Positions 43,058 to 52,678 of a stretch of 64,000 nt of DNA are shown piece after piece. The translations under genes and the position numbers were made by a program. The stretch comes from Methanomethylovorans sp041447285 (GTDB lineage: Archaea; Halobacteriota; Methanosarcinia; Methanosarcinales; Methanosarcinaceae). The notes beneath the pieces were generated by a model. It had not been told where the DNA came from. It was given only the letters and a program-made list of their open reading frames with translations, and did no database searches. The first letter of the stretch is position 1, and each line of letters opens with the position of its first letter. Where the stretch lies: assembly GCF_041447285.1 (NCBI RefSeq), contig NZ_JBGMEB010000010.1, positions 1 through 64,000 on the forward strand, in the 5' to 3' direction.

Positions 43058-43315
43058 TTGGAAGAGAAAGATACTGGTACTAAATCTGATGCTAAATCTG
43101 AGATCACAATAGAAGAAGGCTTTGCAGAGATCAAAATGGGAGGCGGCTGGTTCCTTACTATAAGTCTTGCTACAAGTGAGAAATACGAAAATGAGTATGT
43201 AGAAATAGCAAAAGAGCGGGCTGGTCAGAAAAGGGGCCGTTTCAACCTAAATCCCAAGTACATAAGGGACCTGGGAGAAACGCTCATAAAATTTGCGGAT
43301 ACTAACAAGTTATAA
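43058..43315 (+). CDS. small hypothetical protein after HisA-like gene
   Basis: About 85 residues. The frame opens at GTG 43049; TTG 43058 has GGTGA at a better distance and is my choice. Polar N-terminus, then ITIEEGFAEIKMGGGWFLTI and a basic segment RAGQKRGRFNLNPKYIRDLG. No family recognised. It follows the HisA-like gene by 20 bases, so is likely cotranscribed. Confidence 0.65.
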   Translation: MEEKDTGTKSDAKSEITIEEGFAEIKMGGGWFLTISLATSEKYENEYVEIAKERAGQKRGRFNLNPKYIRDLGETLIKFADTNKL

Positions 43316-43371
43316 CCCACAAAACCAGATGCATAAGAAAAGGCCGTGGATACTATTTACTATTTACTTCT

Positions 43372-43983
43372 CTATTCCCGGCCTTCTAATGCATTAGCAA
43401 TAATTTCGAATACTTCGTCTTTAACTTCATTTAAAGACCTTTCAGCATTGATCACCACAAATCTTCTACGATCTTCTGCTGCAAGACGAAGATAGTTATT
43501 GCGCACTGTTTTCAGGAACTCAATCTTCTCGAACTTTGACTGTTCTCCGCGATCCCCGCAACGTTTGACAGCCACAGCCGGATCAATGTCAAAAAGAACT
43601 ATCAGGTCCGGATCAATAGTCCAGCCTTTGTGTAGTGTTCGCACCCAGTCCAGGGGGTCTTCAAAAAGGCCCTGAAGTGTAGCCCCCTGATAAGCACACC
43701 TGCTTGTAGAATACCGGTCTGATATAACATGCGAACCATTTTCAAGAGAAGGGCGAACAAGCCTGGAAATATGATCAGCATGGTCTGCCAGAAAGAGCAT
43801 GAGTTCCGCTATATGATCCGTATCGCTGCGCAAGGCACGATTTACGGCATCCCCAAGCCAGCTTGTAGTAGGTTCTCGTGTAAAGGCACACTGAGAAAAC
43901 CTGGTGTTGTCCTGCAGTAACCGCCATATGGTTGACTTGCCTGAGCCATCGATACCCTCTAAAGTGATTAATTTGCCTTTCAT
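43372..43983 (-). CDS. tmk: thymidylate kinase
   Basis: 203 residues from ATG 43983; upstream open sequence is not family-like. It phosphorylates dTMP to dTDP. P-loop GIDGSGKST, the DR(Y) motif in VISDRYSTSRCAYQG, and TREPTTSWLG (the dTMP-binding Arg) are clear. The lid region (CGDRGEQSKFEKIEFLKTVR) is of usual length. Confidence 0.94.
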   Translation of the reverse strand: MKGKLITLEGIDGSGKSTIWRLLQDNTRFSQCAFTREPTTSWLGDAVNRALRSDTDHIAELMLFLADHADHISRLVRPSLENGSHVISDRYSTSRCAYQGATLQGLFEDPLDWVRTLHKGWTIDPDLIVLFDIDPAVAVKRCGDRGEQSKFEKIEFLKTVRNNYLRLAAEDRRRFVVINAERSLNEVKDEVFEIIANALEGRE

Positions 43984-44027
43984 GCAATGAGTATCAATAA
44001 AGCTAGGAATTATTAATACATAACCGC

Positions 44028-44156
44028 TCAGATACGATAAGTGTTCCCGCTTCCGCACTGTGGGCATGTTACTTCGAAGATGTCCGGGTCTGACTCAAAG
44101 ACATAATCACATGAGCCGCATTTGAAATATACCATAGATTGATTGATCTCTGTCAT
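44028..44156 (-). CDS. 42-residue rubredoxin-like zinc ribbon
   Basis: Minus-strand frame from ATG 44156: MTEINQSMVYFKCGSCDYVF, then TCPQCGSGNTYRI. Two CxxC pairs separated by about 20 residues form a zinc ribbon or small rubredoxin-like site. It lies between tmk and the P-type ATPase. Its role is unknown. Confidence 0.75.
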   Translation of the reverse strand: MTEINQSMVYFKCGSCDYVFESDPDIFEVTCPQCGSGNTYRI

Positions 44157-44227
44157 TATCTCGCCGATTTGAATTATAAATAAAATTACATATAATTATG
44201 TCGGTTACTTCTAAGCAGATATTTTAT

Positions 44228-46864
44228 TTAGTGTCTCTTGTACAGGTATTTTTCAAACTCTATCAGGAAGAACACTGTACTGGAGACCACTATGATCATC
44301 AGCCAATCCACGGCCAGAAGAGGAGCTGTGGAAAAGATGGAATTTAGAGTAGCATTATAACTGATCAATAACTGAAGCAATATCACAATACCAATACCAA
44401 GCAGCATGAACTTGTTCGATATCAGGTCTGGGTAGACGTAATCATACATGGACTTGGAATTAAACAGATAGAAGATCTGGAAGAAAACTATTGTATTCAA
44501 AGCAACTGTGCGCGCTGCATCTAGATTTCCATCTCTGCCTAGTTTTAGGAAGAAAGTAAGATAAGCTCCTGCAACGATCAGCAGTGACACGAATACGATC
44601 CTTCTATTTATAAGAGGAACAAGAATGGATTCCTTAGGTGGTCTTGGCGGCCTTCTTAAAATCCCTCTTTCCTTTGGTTCCATAGTGATGGGTACACCAA
44701 GTCCGATAGCTGTTACTGTGTTGAGCCAGAGGATCTGCAGGGGTACCAGAGGTAATGTCATTCCCAGCAGCACTGCAAACACTATGGATAAACCCTGTCC
44801 GCCGTTTGTGGGCAGGGTCCATAATATGATCTTCTGTATCTTGCTGTAAACATCCCTTCCTTCCTCTATCGCCGCTACAATGGATGAGAAGTGGTCGTCT
44901 GCCAGCACCATGTCAGAAGCCTCTTTTGCAACCTCTGTACCTGTTTTGCCCATAGCTATGCCAATATCTGCTGTTTTAAGAGCAGGAGCATCGTTGATCC
45001 CATCTCCTGTCACAGCTACCACTTCCCCCTTCTTCTGAAGCAGCTTTACTATTCTAAGCTTATCTTCGGGAGAGGTGCGTGCGAACACAGAAACCGAATC
45101 TAGCCTTTCGCTAAGATGCTCATCTGACATTGTCTCCATATCACTTCCTGAAAGAGCACCTTCTGTTTCGATCCCTATTTTCTTTGCAATAGCATAAGCA
45201 GTTTTCAGGTGGTCCCCGGTGATCATTATGACCCTGATGCCGGCTGTTTTGCATTTTGCTATGGACTCCATCACCTCATCTCTCGGAGGGTCCATCATAC
45301 CCTGCAGCCCCACGAATACAAGATCCCCTATATCCTCTGCTTCAATGCTCTCTGTATCCGCAGGAACTTCCCTGTATGCCATGGCAAGTACCCTCAAAGC
45401 CTCTGATGCCATCTGTTCAGCGGCCATCATCACGCCTTCCTGATCAATGGGGCCAAGGCTGTGTCCGTCAAACTGTGAAATGCACATTTGGAGGAGCTTT
45501 TCAGGTGAGCCTTTTACATAAATTACCTTTGAGCCATCCTCTCTTTCATGCAAGGTGGCCATGAACCTTTGCTCCGGCTCAAAGGGGACCACATCCTTAC
45601 GGGGTAAATAGAACTTGCCAGCCTTAAGGCCAGATACAAGCAATGCACCTTCCGTTGGATCACCATCTATGCTATCCATTCCTTTGAAAGAAGCGTCATT
45701 GCAGAGTACACCTGCCCTTAGGGTTTCCACAAGAGCTTTATCTTCAAGCGGATCCGTCTTGACTCCATCCAGTAAAAAATCGCCATCAGGAGAATAACCT
45801 GCACCGGTTACAGTATAGAACTTGCCTGCAGCATACACCTGTGTTACCGTCATCTGGTTCCTGGTGAGAGTACCGGTCTTGTCAGTACAGATCACAGTGG
45901 CACTTCCGAGGGTTTCTACCGCAGGCACCGTGCGGATTATAGTATTCCTTGCCGCCATCCTGTTGACACCTATTGCCATGGAAATGGTGATAACAGCAGG
46001 CAATCCTTCGGGGATAGCAGCAACCGCAAGGCTCACCGATGCCATGAAGACTTCAATAGTATCGTATCCCTGCAATAAACCAATTGCAAATGTAAGTGCT
46101 GCAATGACTACTATCACAACAGAGAGGATAACGCTCAGGCGTGCCATCTTACGCAGCAGGGGAGTTGAGATTTCCTTGCTTTCCCTGATAAATTCGGATA
46201 TCCTGCCTATCTGTGTGTCATTACCTGTTGCAACGATTATGCCTCGTCCCTGACCCTGGGAAATGAGTGTTCCGGCAAAAGAGACGTTCTTCTGGTCTCC
46301 GAAAGAGACACAACCGGTGGTAATGGTGGCAGTGTTCTTTTCTACAGGTACGGATTCTCCTGTAAGGATAGACTCATCTGCCCTCAGATTCTTCACATAG
46401 AACAGACGCAGGTCTGCAGGCACCCTGTCCCCGGCTTCCAGCAGCACCACATCTCCTACCACAAGTTCCCTACTTGGCAGCACCATGCTGACACCATCCC
46501 TTAATACCCTGGCTTCAGGTACCAGCAGCTTTGAAAGCGATTCCAGAGCATGCTGTGCTTTACCTTCCTGTATAAATCCTATGATAGCATTTGCCAGCAC
46601 CACTAATGCGATAACAACAGCATCTGCATATTTTTCAAGGAAAAGAGTGATGACCGCAGCTATCAGCAACAGGTAGATCAGAGGACTTGCAAACTGTTTA
46701 AGAAAACGATAAACTGGTCCGTGTTCTTTTCTGGCCGATACTTCATTATATCCATCCCTGGCAAGCCTTATACTGGCTTCTTCGTTGCTCAGACCATCCT
46801 GATCACTGGCAAATAGTGAAAAGATATCCTCAGCAGGGATACCACACCACTTTTCTTCCCCCAT
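44228..46864 (-). CDS. cation-transporting P-type ATPase (Ca2+/PMR1-like, P2)
   Basis: 878 residues from ATG 46864; an ATG at 46885 is also open. Features in order: cation ATPase N domain (GLSNEEASIRLARDGYNEVS), TM1-2, actuator TGESVPVEK, TM4 with the Ca2+-site motif AAIPEGLPAVI, phosphorylation site DKTGTLTRNQM, nucleotide-binding KGSPEK, hinge TGDGINDAPALKTADIGIAM, and six C-terminal helices (LWLNTVTAIGLGVPITMEPK). It probably exports Ca2+ or Mn2+. No regulator is adjacent. Confidence 0.93.
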   Translation of the reverse strand: MGEEKWCGIPAEDIFSLFASDQDGLSNEEASIRLARDGYNEVSARKEHGPVYRFLKQFASPLIYLLLIAAVITLFLEKYADAVVIALVVLANAIIGFIQEGKAQHALESLSKLLVPEARVLRDGVSMVLPSRELVVGDVVLLEAGDRVPADLRLFYVKNLRADESILTGESVPVEKNTATITTGCVSFGDQKNVSFAGTLISQGQGRGIIVATGNDTQIGRISEFIRESKEISTPLLRKMARLSVILSVVIVVIAALTFAIGLLQGYDTIEVFMASVSLAVAAIPEGLPAVITISMAIGVNRMAARNTIIRTVPAVETLGSATVICTDKTGTLTRNQMTVTQVYAAGKFYTVTGAGYSPDGDFLLDGVKTDPLEDKALVETLRAGVLCNDASFKGMDSIDGDPTEGALLVSGLKAGKFYLPRKDVVPFEPEQRFMATLHEREDGSKVIYVKGSPEKLLQMCISQFDGHSLGPIDQEGVMMAAEQMASEALRVLAMAYREVPADTESIEAEDIGDLVFVGLQGMMDPPRDEVMESIAKCKTAGIRVIMITGDHLKTAYAIAKKIGIETEGALSGSDMETMSDEHLSERLDSVSVFARTSPEDKLRIVKLLQKKGEVVAVTGDGINDAPALKTADIGIAMGKTGTEVAKEASDMVLADDHFSSIVAAIEEGRDVYSKIQKIILWTLPTNGGQGLSIVFAVLLGMTLPLVPLQILWLNTVTAIGLGVPITMEPKERGILRRPPRPPKESILVPLINRRIVFVSLLIVAGAYLTFFLKLGRDGNLDAARTVALNTIVFFQIFYLFNSKSMYDYVYPDLISNKFMLLGIGIVILLQLLISYNATLNSIFSTAPLLAVDWLMIIVVSSTVFFLIEFEKYLYKRH

Positions 46865-46937
46865 AAAAACAAAGAGAATGTCCAAAAGATAAATAATTTA
46901 TCTGCATGATACATTTTCCCTGTTAAAGGGAATGTAC

Positions 46938-47615
46938 ATGACAAACATTGGCGTGATCACCAGAGGCAAGTATGGTAAAAGGCTGATAGAGACTATACTT
47001 CAGAAAACCGACCTTAAAGTTATCTCGGCTGAGATTCCGGCATTACTTCCTGATTTCATAGACGAACCTGAAGACTTTCTTGAAGGACTGCATCTGAATA
47101 CAGAAGTATTCAATACAGAGATACTTGTAACATATTCTCTACACCCGGATCTCACACCTGCAATTGCCAGGCTTGCAGGTAAGGCAGGTGTTCGCAGCCT
47201 AATAGTTCCCGGAGGTGCATCAAAGGCGCCTGTAAAGGAACTTGAACAGATATCCCAAGAATATGGCATATACATAGAAGTGGATGATATCTGCTGTAAC
47301 CTCAGTTCAAATCCTGCTATCAGTGATTTTACTGATAAATTATCGAGCCCAATGCTTGAGGTTACTATTAATAAAGATAAAGTGGAACACGTAAAAGTTA
47401 TCCGAGGAGCGCCCTGCGGCAGCACCTGGCACATGGCTGATGGCCTAAAAGGCGTATCTCTTAAAGATGCACCCGCAAAGGCTGGTCTTTTAATACAGCA
47501 GTATCCATGCCGTGCGGTTAGAGGCAACAAAGGCGGCATCCATGAATCTGCAAAACTGCATAAAGATGCCGTTTCAAAAGCTATTGAGCAGGCTATCCGG
47601 AAAAAGGAACATTAG
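46938..47615 (+). CDS. DUF166 family protein
   Basis: 225 residues from ATG 46938, with AAAGGGA six bases upstream (46932 ATG would be too close). DUF166 is confined largely to methanogens and relatives, and is sometimes mislabelled thymidylate synthase. Conserved Cys-containing stretches are present: DDICCNLS, RGAPCGSTW and QQYPCRAVRG. It might bind a metal or Fe-S cluster. Function unknown. It is followed 33 bases later by polX. Confidence 0.85.
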   Translation: MTNIGVITRGKYGKRLIETILQKTDLKVISAEIPALLPDFIDEPEDFLEGLHLNTEVFNTEILVTYSLHPDLTPAIARLAGKAGVRSLIVPGGASKAPVKELEQISQEYGIYIEVDDICCNLSSNPAISDFTDKLSSPMLEVTINKDKVEHVKVIRGAPCGSTWHMADGLKGVSLKDAPAKAGLLIQQYPCRAVRGNKGGIHESAKLHKDAVSKAIEQAIRKKEH

Positions 47616-47648
47616 TTTTTTGTGCAACTCCCTCATTATATGTTCCGG

Positions 47649-49373
47649 ATGGATAACGCTGAAGTGGCAAAACGTCTCTTTGAAATGGCAGAGATGCTCG
47701 AATTCAAAGGAGAGAATATTTTCAAGATAAAAGCATACCAGAAAGCTGCACGGCATATAGAGGAACTTGAAGAGGACATAAACGTCTTGCGTCGAAAGGA
47801 TGAGCTTGGCAGTATCCCGGGAGTTGGAGAAGCAATAGAAGCCAAGATAAAGGAAATGCTTGATACGGGCACATTCAAGGCCTTCGAGAAGATAAGGCAC
47901 ACCATTCCGCAAGACATCGAAGAGATCACTGCTGTGCAGGGAATAGGGCCTAAAACCGCACATCTTTTGTATAGCAAATTGGGTGTCAAAGATCTACAGG
48001 GATTGCTCAAGGCTGCAGAGGAACATCGCATACGCAGGATACCAGGAATGGGTTTGAAAACGGAAGAACACATTCTAATTGCAGCAAAGCGACAGCTTGC
48101 AGAGGGTAATATAGGAAGATTTCCCTTAGGCGTAGCATTGCCTATAGCTGAGGAAATATCTAAAAAACTTCTGGATGGAACATTGATCCGGGAAGTCCGG
48201 ATCGCTGGAAGCATAAGGAGATGGAAAGATACTGTAGGGGATATTGACCTTATCGCACGCTCAGATGAGCCTGAAAAGGCTATAGAGGTTTTTACACTTA
48301 TGGATAACGTGCAGGAAGTCTTGGAAAAGGGAAATACCAAGGGTTCCATCATCTATAAAGGAAATATCCAGGTGGATCTGAGGATCGTGAAAGATGACGC
48401 ATTCGGTTCACTGCTTCAGCATTTCACAGGCTCGAAGGAACATAATGTAAAACTTCGTCAGATCGCCCTCTCAAAGGGTTTCCATCTTAGTGAATATGGA
48501 TTAAAGAATGCTACCACCGCAGAGCAAATACCTTTCTCCACAGAACATGAACAATATGAGAGACTTGGACTTCAGTTCATTCCACCCGAACTGCGCGAAG
48601 ATTGGGGAGAAATAGAAGCAGCAATGGAAAAGAAGATCCCTAGGCTTATAGAGGTTAGTGACATTAAAGGTGATCTTCATGTGCATTCCAACTGGAGTGA
48701 TGGGCATAATACAATAGAGGAAATGGCTCTTGCAGCAAAGGCACTTGGATATCAGTATATTAATATATCTGATCACTCTGCATCCTCTAAGATCGCAAAC
48801 GGGCTTTCGGAAAAAAGGTTGCTTGATCACATCAAAGAAATAGAGAGGCTTAACGAAAGCATCGAAGGCATACGAATACTCTCAGGTACGGAATGCGATA
48901 TACTTCCTGAAGGAACACTGGATTACAGCGATGAATTGCTGGAACAGCTTGATATTGTTGTGGTGGCTGTGCATGGCTCTGTTGAGCAGGATAGTAAAAC
49001 CATGACCCAGAGAATAGTATCTGCCTTGGAGAATGAACATGTACATATCCTTGCGCATCCCACTGGCAGAAAGTTCGGCAAGAGGCTGCCCTTTGCGATG
49101 AACATGGAAAAGATCATGGACACTGCACTGGAGTATGGAAAAGTACTGGAAATTAATTCATCTCCTCAGAGACTTGATCTTAATGATAAGTTTGCAATGA
49201 TGGCAAGAGAGAGGGGAATAAAACTGGCCATTAATACGGATACCCATTCGCTGGAACAATTTGGCAACATAAGATATGGAATTGGTACTGCAAGAAGAGC
49301 CTGGATAGCATCTAATGATGTCATAAATACATTACATCTAAAGGATATATGCAAGTTCTTAGGCATCTCTTAG
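47649..49373 (+). CDS. polX: family X DNA polymerase with PHP exonuclease domain (PolX)
   Basis: 574 residues from ATG 47649 (MDNAEVAKRLFEMAEML fits the family; 47640 is also possible). Domain order: 8-kDa and helix-hairpin-helix region (IPGVGEAIEAKI, VQGIGPKTAHLLY), palm with GSIRRWKDTVGDIDLIA supplying two Asp and VDLRIV the third, then a PHP domain (from about 340) with DLHVHSNWSDG, SDHSAS, TECDIL, HPTGR and NTDTHS metal ligands. It fills short gaps and proofreads 3'-5' in repair. Confidence 0.94.
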   Translation: MDNAEVAKRLFEMAEMLEFKGENIFKIKAYQKAARHIEELEEDINVLRRKDELGSIPGVGEAIEAKIKEMLDTGTFKAFEKIRHTIPQDIEEITAVQGIGPKTAHLLYSKLGVKDLQGLLKAAEEHRIRRIPGMGLKTEEHILIAAKRQLAEGNIGRFPLGVALPIAEEISKKLLDGTLIREVRIAGSIRRWKDTVGDIDLIARSDEPEKAIEVFTLMDNVQEVLEKGNTKGSIIYKGNIQVDLRIVKDDAFGSLLQHFTGSKEHNVKLRQIALSKGFHLSEYGLKNATTAEQIPFSTEHEQYERLGLQFIPPELREDWGEIEAAMEKKIPRLIEVSDIKGDLHVHSNWSDGHNTIEEMALAAKALGYQYINISDHSASSKIANGLSEKRLLDHIKEIERLNESIEGIRILSGTECDILPEGTLDYSDELLEQLDIVVVAVHGSVEQDSKTMTQRIVSALENEHVHILAHPTGRKFGKRLPFAMNMEKIMDTALEYGKVLEINSSPQRLDLNDKFAMMARERGIKLAINTDTHSLEQFGNIRYGIGTARRAWIASNDVINTLHLKDICKFLGIS

Positions 49374-49417
49374 GAAAAAAGGAGATGTTAAGGGTAAGGC
49401 TCTTGCCTTCCCAATAC

Positions 49418-50929
49418 TCATTTTCCGGATTGTAATTTGATACGCTGGGCAAGAATGCATTTTCCGCCACTTCTGCCACCCAACGGGTTGAATGTAGTTC
49501 CAAGGGAATTCATACACCGCGCCATGACAGCAGACCCTCTTGCCAGACCATCGTCCACAAATACAACACGTGCATCTATATTATGGTCTATTCCCATTTC
49601 TTCAAGATATTTTAATACCAGCTTCGGTTTGTTGCCGGTAATTCCTGCACGTCCGGTTATACCAATGGCAGAGTTCTCAAACAAAAGTCCTTGTTCCTGT
49701 GTGACTTTTATAAGCCTCTGGATAACCCTGGCCATAACGTCATCTATTACAGCAAAAAGAAAGCTAAGTCCATGTTTCTTGTATATCTCGCCACCGATAG
49801 CAGTAAGTTTATCCATATCAGAGCCATTGACCCCGACATCACAGCCTATGAGCACAACACCCATTTCCTCTGCCGCTTTAGGATTTACAGGGACACTTCC
49901 GTATCTTTTAAAACCCTGGGGTACTTTTTCAATACGTATGTACTGATGGATATTTTGCGAGTACTCTAATATCTGTTTTCCCTTAAACATAGTGGAGAAT
50001 TTACCCAAAGAAATGCCTGGAAGTAATTTGAACTCAGCCGATGAACTTTTACGCAGCTCTGGGCTTCCAACATCATCCTTACCAATATTCTGGAAAATCT
50101 CAAGAGCAGTGCCTTTTTGTGGGTCAACCTTGCCTGTACCTTTAATAAGTGCATCCGGAATAGCACCTGCATAGCCACAGAAGTTACCAATGGTCCTGGC
50201 ATAGGGCAATTCCTGTCCAATGATCCTTCCGTCAAGAGTGGTACCGAAGTCCATAGAAATACATGGGTTACGGAAATCCACATCTACCCACTTTGCTCCT
50301 TCTTTGATACCTGCTGTTGCAAGTTCTCCTTCCATTTCGTTCGCCACGATTTCCACGCCAGTAGCACCTTTGGGTGGAGTGACACTAGCAACTGCTCCAT
50401 CAAATACGACCTTTTCCAGTTTGGAGTATTTGCGGATCTTTTCCTGCATATTTGATACAGACATTGGCGGAGTCATACGGTTTGGAGGGACACCTGCCAT
50501 AAGGCAACCTTCAGCCAATGCTTTTATGAATTCACCAACCTCTTCGGGTGCATCAAAACCTGCAACAACACCTGTTGAGCGGACCACAAAATGGATATCA
50601 GTTTTTATGTCCAGATTTGCCTTGTCCACTGCTCTTAGAAGCGTATCCTTCACAAGTTCAGCAATGGATTGCCTGGTAAGCTCTACACCACTGAGAGTCC
50701 GGCCAAATATTTCTTCTCCTTTTTTAGGTGCCCTTACATCACGGGTCATGGTCACAGTTTTGGTGACGAGGCGTGTTTTTCCATCTTCCAGGTTCGTGGC
50801 TGTAAGGATACATTTGGTAGTAGTGTTGCCAACTTCCACTGAAGCTACAATGAAATATGCATTAGAACCTGACTTCAGATCGATCAACCGTACTGAAGGA
50901 CTCTCTACAATTCTTGGTTTATGACCCAT
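49418..50929 (-). CDS. methanogenesis marker protein 14
   Basis: 503 residues. It matches the methanogen-only family TIGR03285: VASVEVGNTTTKCILTATNL, FVVRSTGVVAGFDAPEEVGE, DFRNPCISMDFGTTLDGRII and SAIGITGRAGITGNKPKLVL. The fold looks like an ASKHA/actin-type ATPase, as in activators of corrinoid or radical enzymes, so ATP-dependent maturation of a methanogenic enzyme is plausible. The reaction is not known. A thioredoxin gene lies 11 bases upstream on the same strand. Confidence 0.93.
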   Translation of the reverse strand: MGHKPRIVESPSVRLIDLKSGSNAYFIVASVEVGNTTTKCILTATNLEDGKTRLVTKTVTMTRDVRAPKKGEEIFGRTLSGVELTRQSIAELVKDTLLRAVDKANLDIKTDIHFVVRSTGVVAGFDAPEEVGEFIKALAEGCLMAGVPPNRMTPPMSVSNMQEKIRKYSKLEKVVFDGAVASVTPPKGATGVEIVANEMEGELATAGIKEGAKWVDVDFRNPCISMDFGTTLDGRIIGQELPYARTIGNFCGYAGAIPDALIKGTGKVDPQKGTALEIFQNIGKDDVGSPELRKSSSAEFKLLPGISLGKFSTMFKGKQILEYSQNIHQYIRIEKVPQGFKRYGSVPVNPKAAEEMGVVLIGCDVGVNGSDMDKLTAIGGEIYKKHGLSFLFAVIDDVMARVIQRLIKVTQEQGLLFENSAIGITGRAGITGNKPKLVLKYLEEMGIDHNIDARVVFVDDGLARGSAVMARCMNSLGTTFNPLGGRSGGKCILAQRIKLQSGK

Positions 50930-50940
50930 ATTATAAGCTC

Positions 50941-51354
50941 CTATTTGTGACCATCCATTAATGGTCTTAATCTTTGTAAAAGTAATTGCTTTGGTAATGC
51001 TCCGGAAACACGGTCGATTAAGTGGCCATGTTGGAAAAACAACAATGTGGGGATGCTTGATATTCCCATATTCTGTGAAATTATTGGATTCTGGTCTGTG
51101 TCAAGTTTACCAAACACAACCTTTCCCTGCAGTTCGGATGCAAGCTGATCGATTATTGGAGACAGCATACGGCAGGGGCCACACCACTGAGCCCAGCAGT
51201 CTATTACTACCAGAGGATGCTGAGATATGAACTGGTTGAAACTGTCATCTGTGATAGCTATAGGTTCTGCCGGATATTGGCGGGCTTCAAGGGAACGCTG
51301 GAGTTCCTGAAGTCTTTTTTTCCTGATCGCTTCCAGATCATCCATGTTACTCAT
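50941..51354 (-). CDS. trxA: thioredoxin with N-terminal helical extension
   Basis: 137 residues. The thioredoxin domain (about 32-135) has CWAQWCGPCRML (active Cys58 and Cys61), the cis-Pro in SSIPTLLFF and FGKLDTDQNP. A charged 30-residue extension (DLEAIRKKRLQELQRSLEAR) precedes it, a form common in Methanosarcinales. It reduces protein disulfides. Cotranscription with marker 14 suggests it may keep that protein or its target reduced (inference). Confidence 0.93.
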   Translation of the reverse strand: MSNMDDLEAIRKKRLQELQRSLEARQYPAEPIAITDDSFNQFISQHPLVVIDCWAQWCGPCRMLSPIIDQLASELQGKVVFGKLDTDQNPIISQNMGISSIPTLLFFQHGHLIDRVSGALPKQLLLQRLRPLMDGHK

Positions 51355-51598
51355 CCTCGAATGATTGTTCCGTTATATTAAAAGCCTAATCCTGTAATGT
51401 CCAAGGAAACAATGACCAATATGATATGTTAGGAAATAAAGTTTTGTATGGTTGTGTAATTATCGCACAACAGAGTTACATGTTTCTTAGATTGGACTGA
51501 TAAACTATACTGGACCAAGAATATAAATCAGAAGAAAGTAATGACAGTCATATTCTCTCGCAAATATTCATAATGATCTGTATTAGGCAGTCTCTGAT

Positions 51599-52615
51599 AT
51601 GAACACCTGGACAATTGAAAAGTTGCTAGGGCTGGAACCCTATGAGTTTGAAGAACTTCTTGGTAATCTGTTCGCAAAGATGGGATACAAAGCGGAGGTT
51701 ACGCAGAGATCAAGGGATCTGGGAGTGGATATTCTGATATCAATCGAGAACTTTGGCTTGTCCCATACTTGGATCGTACAGGCCAAGCGCTATTCTGAAC
51801 CAGTGGGTGTTAAGGAGATAAGAGAATACAGCAGCCTGCGCTACAGGGATAACGTTGACGGAGTTATCATAGCCACTACTTCGGGTTTTACGAAGGAAGC
51901 GCAAAAAGAAGCCTTAGAACACAATGTGAAACTGCTTGATGGACGACTGCTTGTAAAAATGCTGGAACATTATATGCCTGAAAGCTTGGATATAAGAATA
52001 CAGCAGCATGCTATGTCTGAAAATAGAGAAGTTGGCGACATTGAGGGTACTGTTCTCAAGCAAGGCGAAAAGACTCTCGGAGAGACAGAAGTGCTCTTCA
52101 GAGGTGAAAGGGTCGTTATGGTCTGCACCAACAAGCGTATCTTTCTGATAAAAAATACAATCAATCTCCTATCTAAAAGAAAAGATGTACTGTACTCACT
52201 GGAAGTTAAGGATATGCTGGGCTGGGCGCAGGAAATGCCATCGCTACACATAGTCATGGGAGGCAAAGAGGTAACTGTCATGAGCATGCGGGCCAAAAAG
52301 CCAGAACAGGCAGCAGAGATGCTACAATGCCTTCAGCAGGAATACATACGAGGGGAGCACCTGCTAAAGTTTGAGAGAACAAAAGATGAGTTCATAGTGC
52401 TTACAAATAAGAGAATCTCAAAAAATCAGTATTCAGGCATTTCAAGGGAAATAAGCTTGAAACATACGCTAGGCACTGAGATAAAAGGAGGATTTTTAGG
52501 CAGAAGTAAGCTTCTACTTAAAGGAAATATGAACGAAAATAATTGCTTTGAGCTTAACTGTGGCGATGTTGTCTTGTGGAAAGAAGCTATAGAAGCAGCC
52601 ATCAGAGTGAGTTGA
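51599..52615 (+). CDS. Mrr-like PDDEXK restriction endonuclease fused to a PH-like domain
   Basis: 338 residues. The N-terminal Mrr_cat domain (about 1-125) shows EPYEFEELLGNLFAKMGYKA, catalytic Asp44 in RDLGVDILI and QAKR (61-64, the ExK variant QxK). After a linker, residues about 145-335 look like two PH-like/GRAM halves (LFRGERVVMVCTNKRIFLIK and FERTKDEFIVLTNKRISKNQ). Mrr enzymes cut modified DNA. The doubled KR-containing PH-like part, unusual for Mrr, might sense a ligand or membrane. The gene stands alone with no methylase. Confidence 0.8.
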   Translation: MNTWTIEKLLGLEPYEFEELLGNLFAKMGYKAEVTQRSRDLGVDILISIENFGLSHTWIVQAKRYSEPVGVKEIREYSSLRYRDNVDGVIIATTSGFTKEAQKEALEHNVKLLDGRLLVKMLEHYMPESLDIRIQQHAMSENREVGDIEGTVLKQGEKTLGETEVLFRGERVVMVCTNKRIFLIKNTINLLSKRKDVLYSLEVKDMLGWAQEMPSLHIVMGGKEVTVMSMRAKKPEQAAEMLQCLQQEYIRGEHLLKFERTKDEFIVLTNKRISKNQYSGISREISLKHTLGTEIKGGFLGRSKLLLKGNMNENNCFELNCGDVVLWKEAIEAAIRVS

Positions 52616-52678
52616 ATTCAGATTAAGAGATAGTTTTGAGATCAAAGTTTAGATTATATTAATCAAGGGAGCCCTGCT

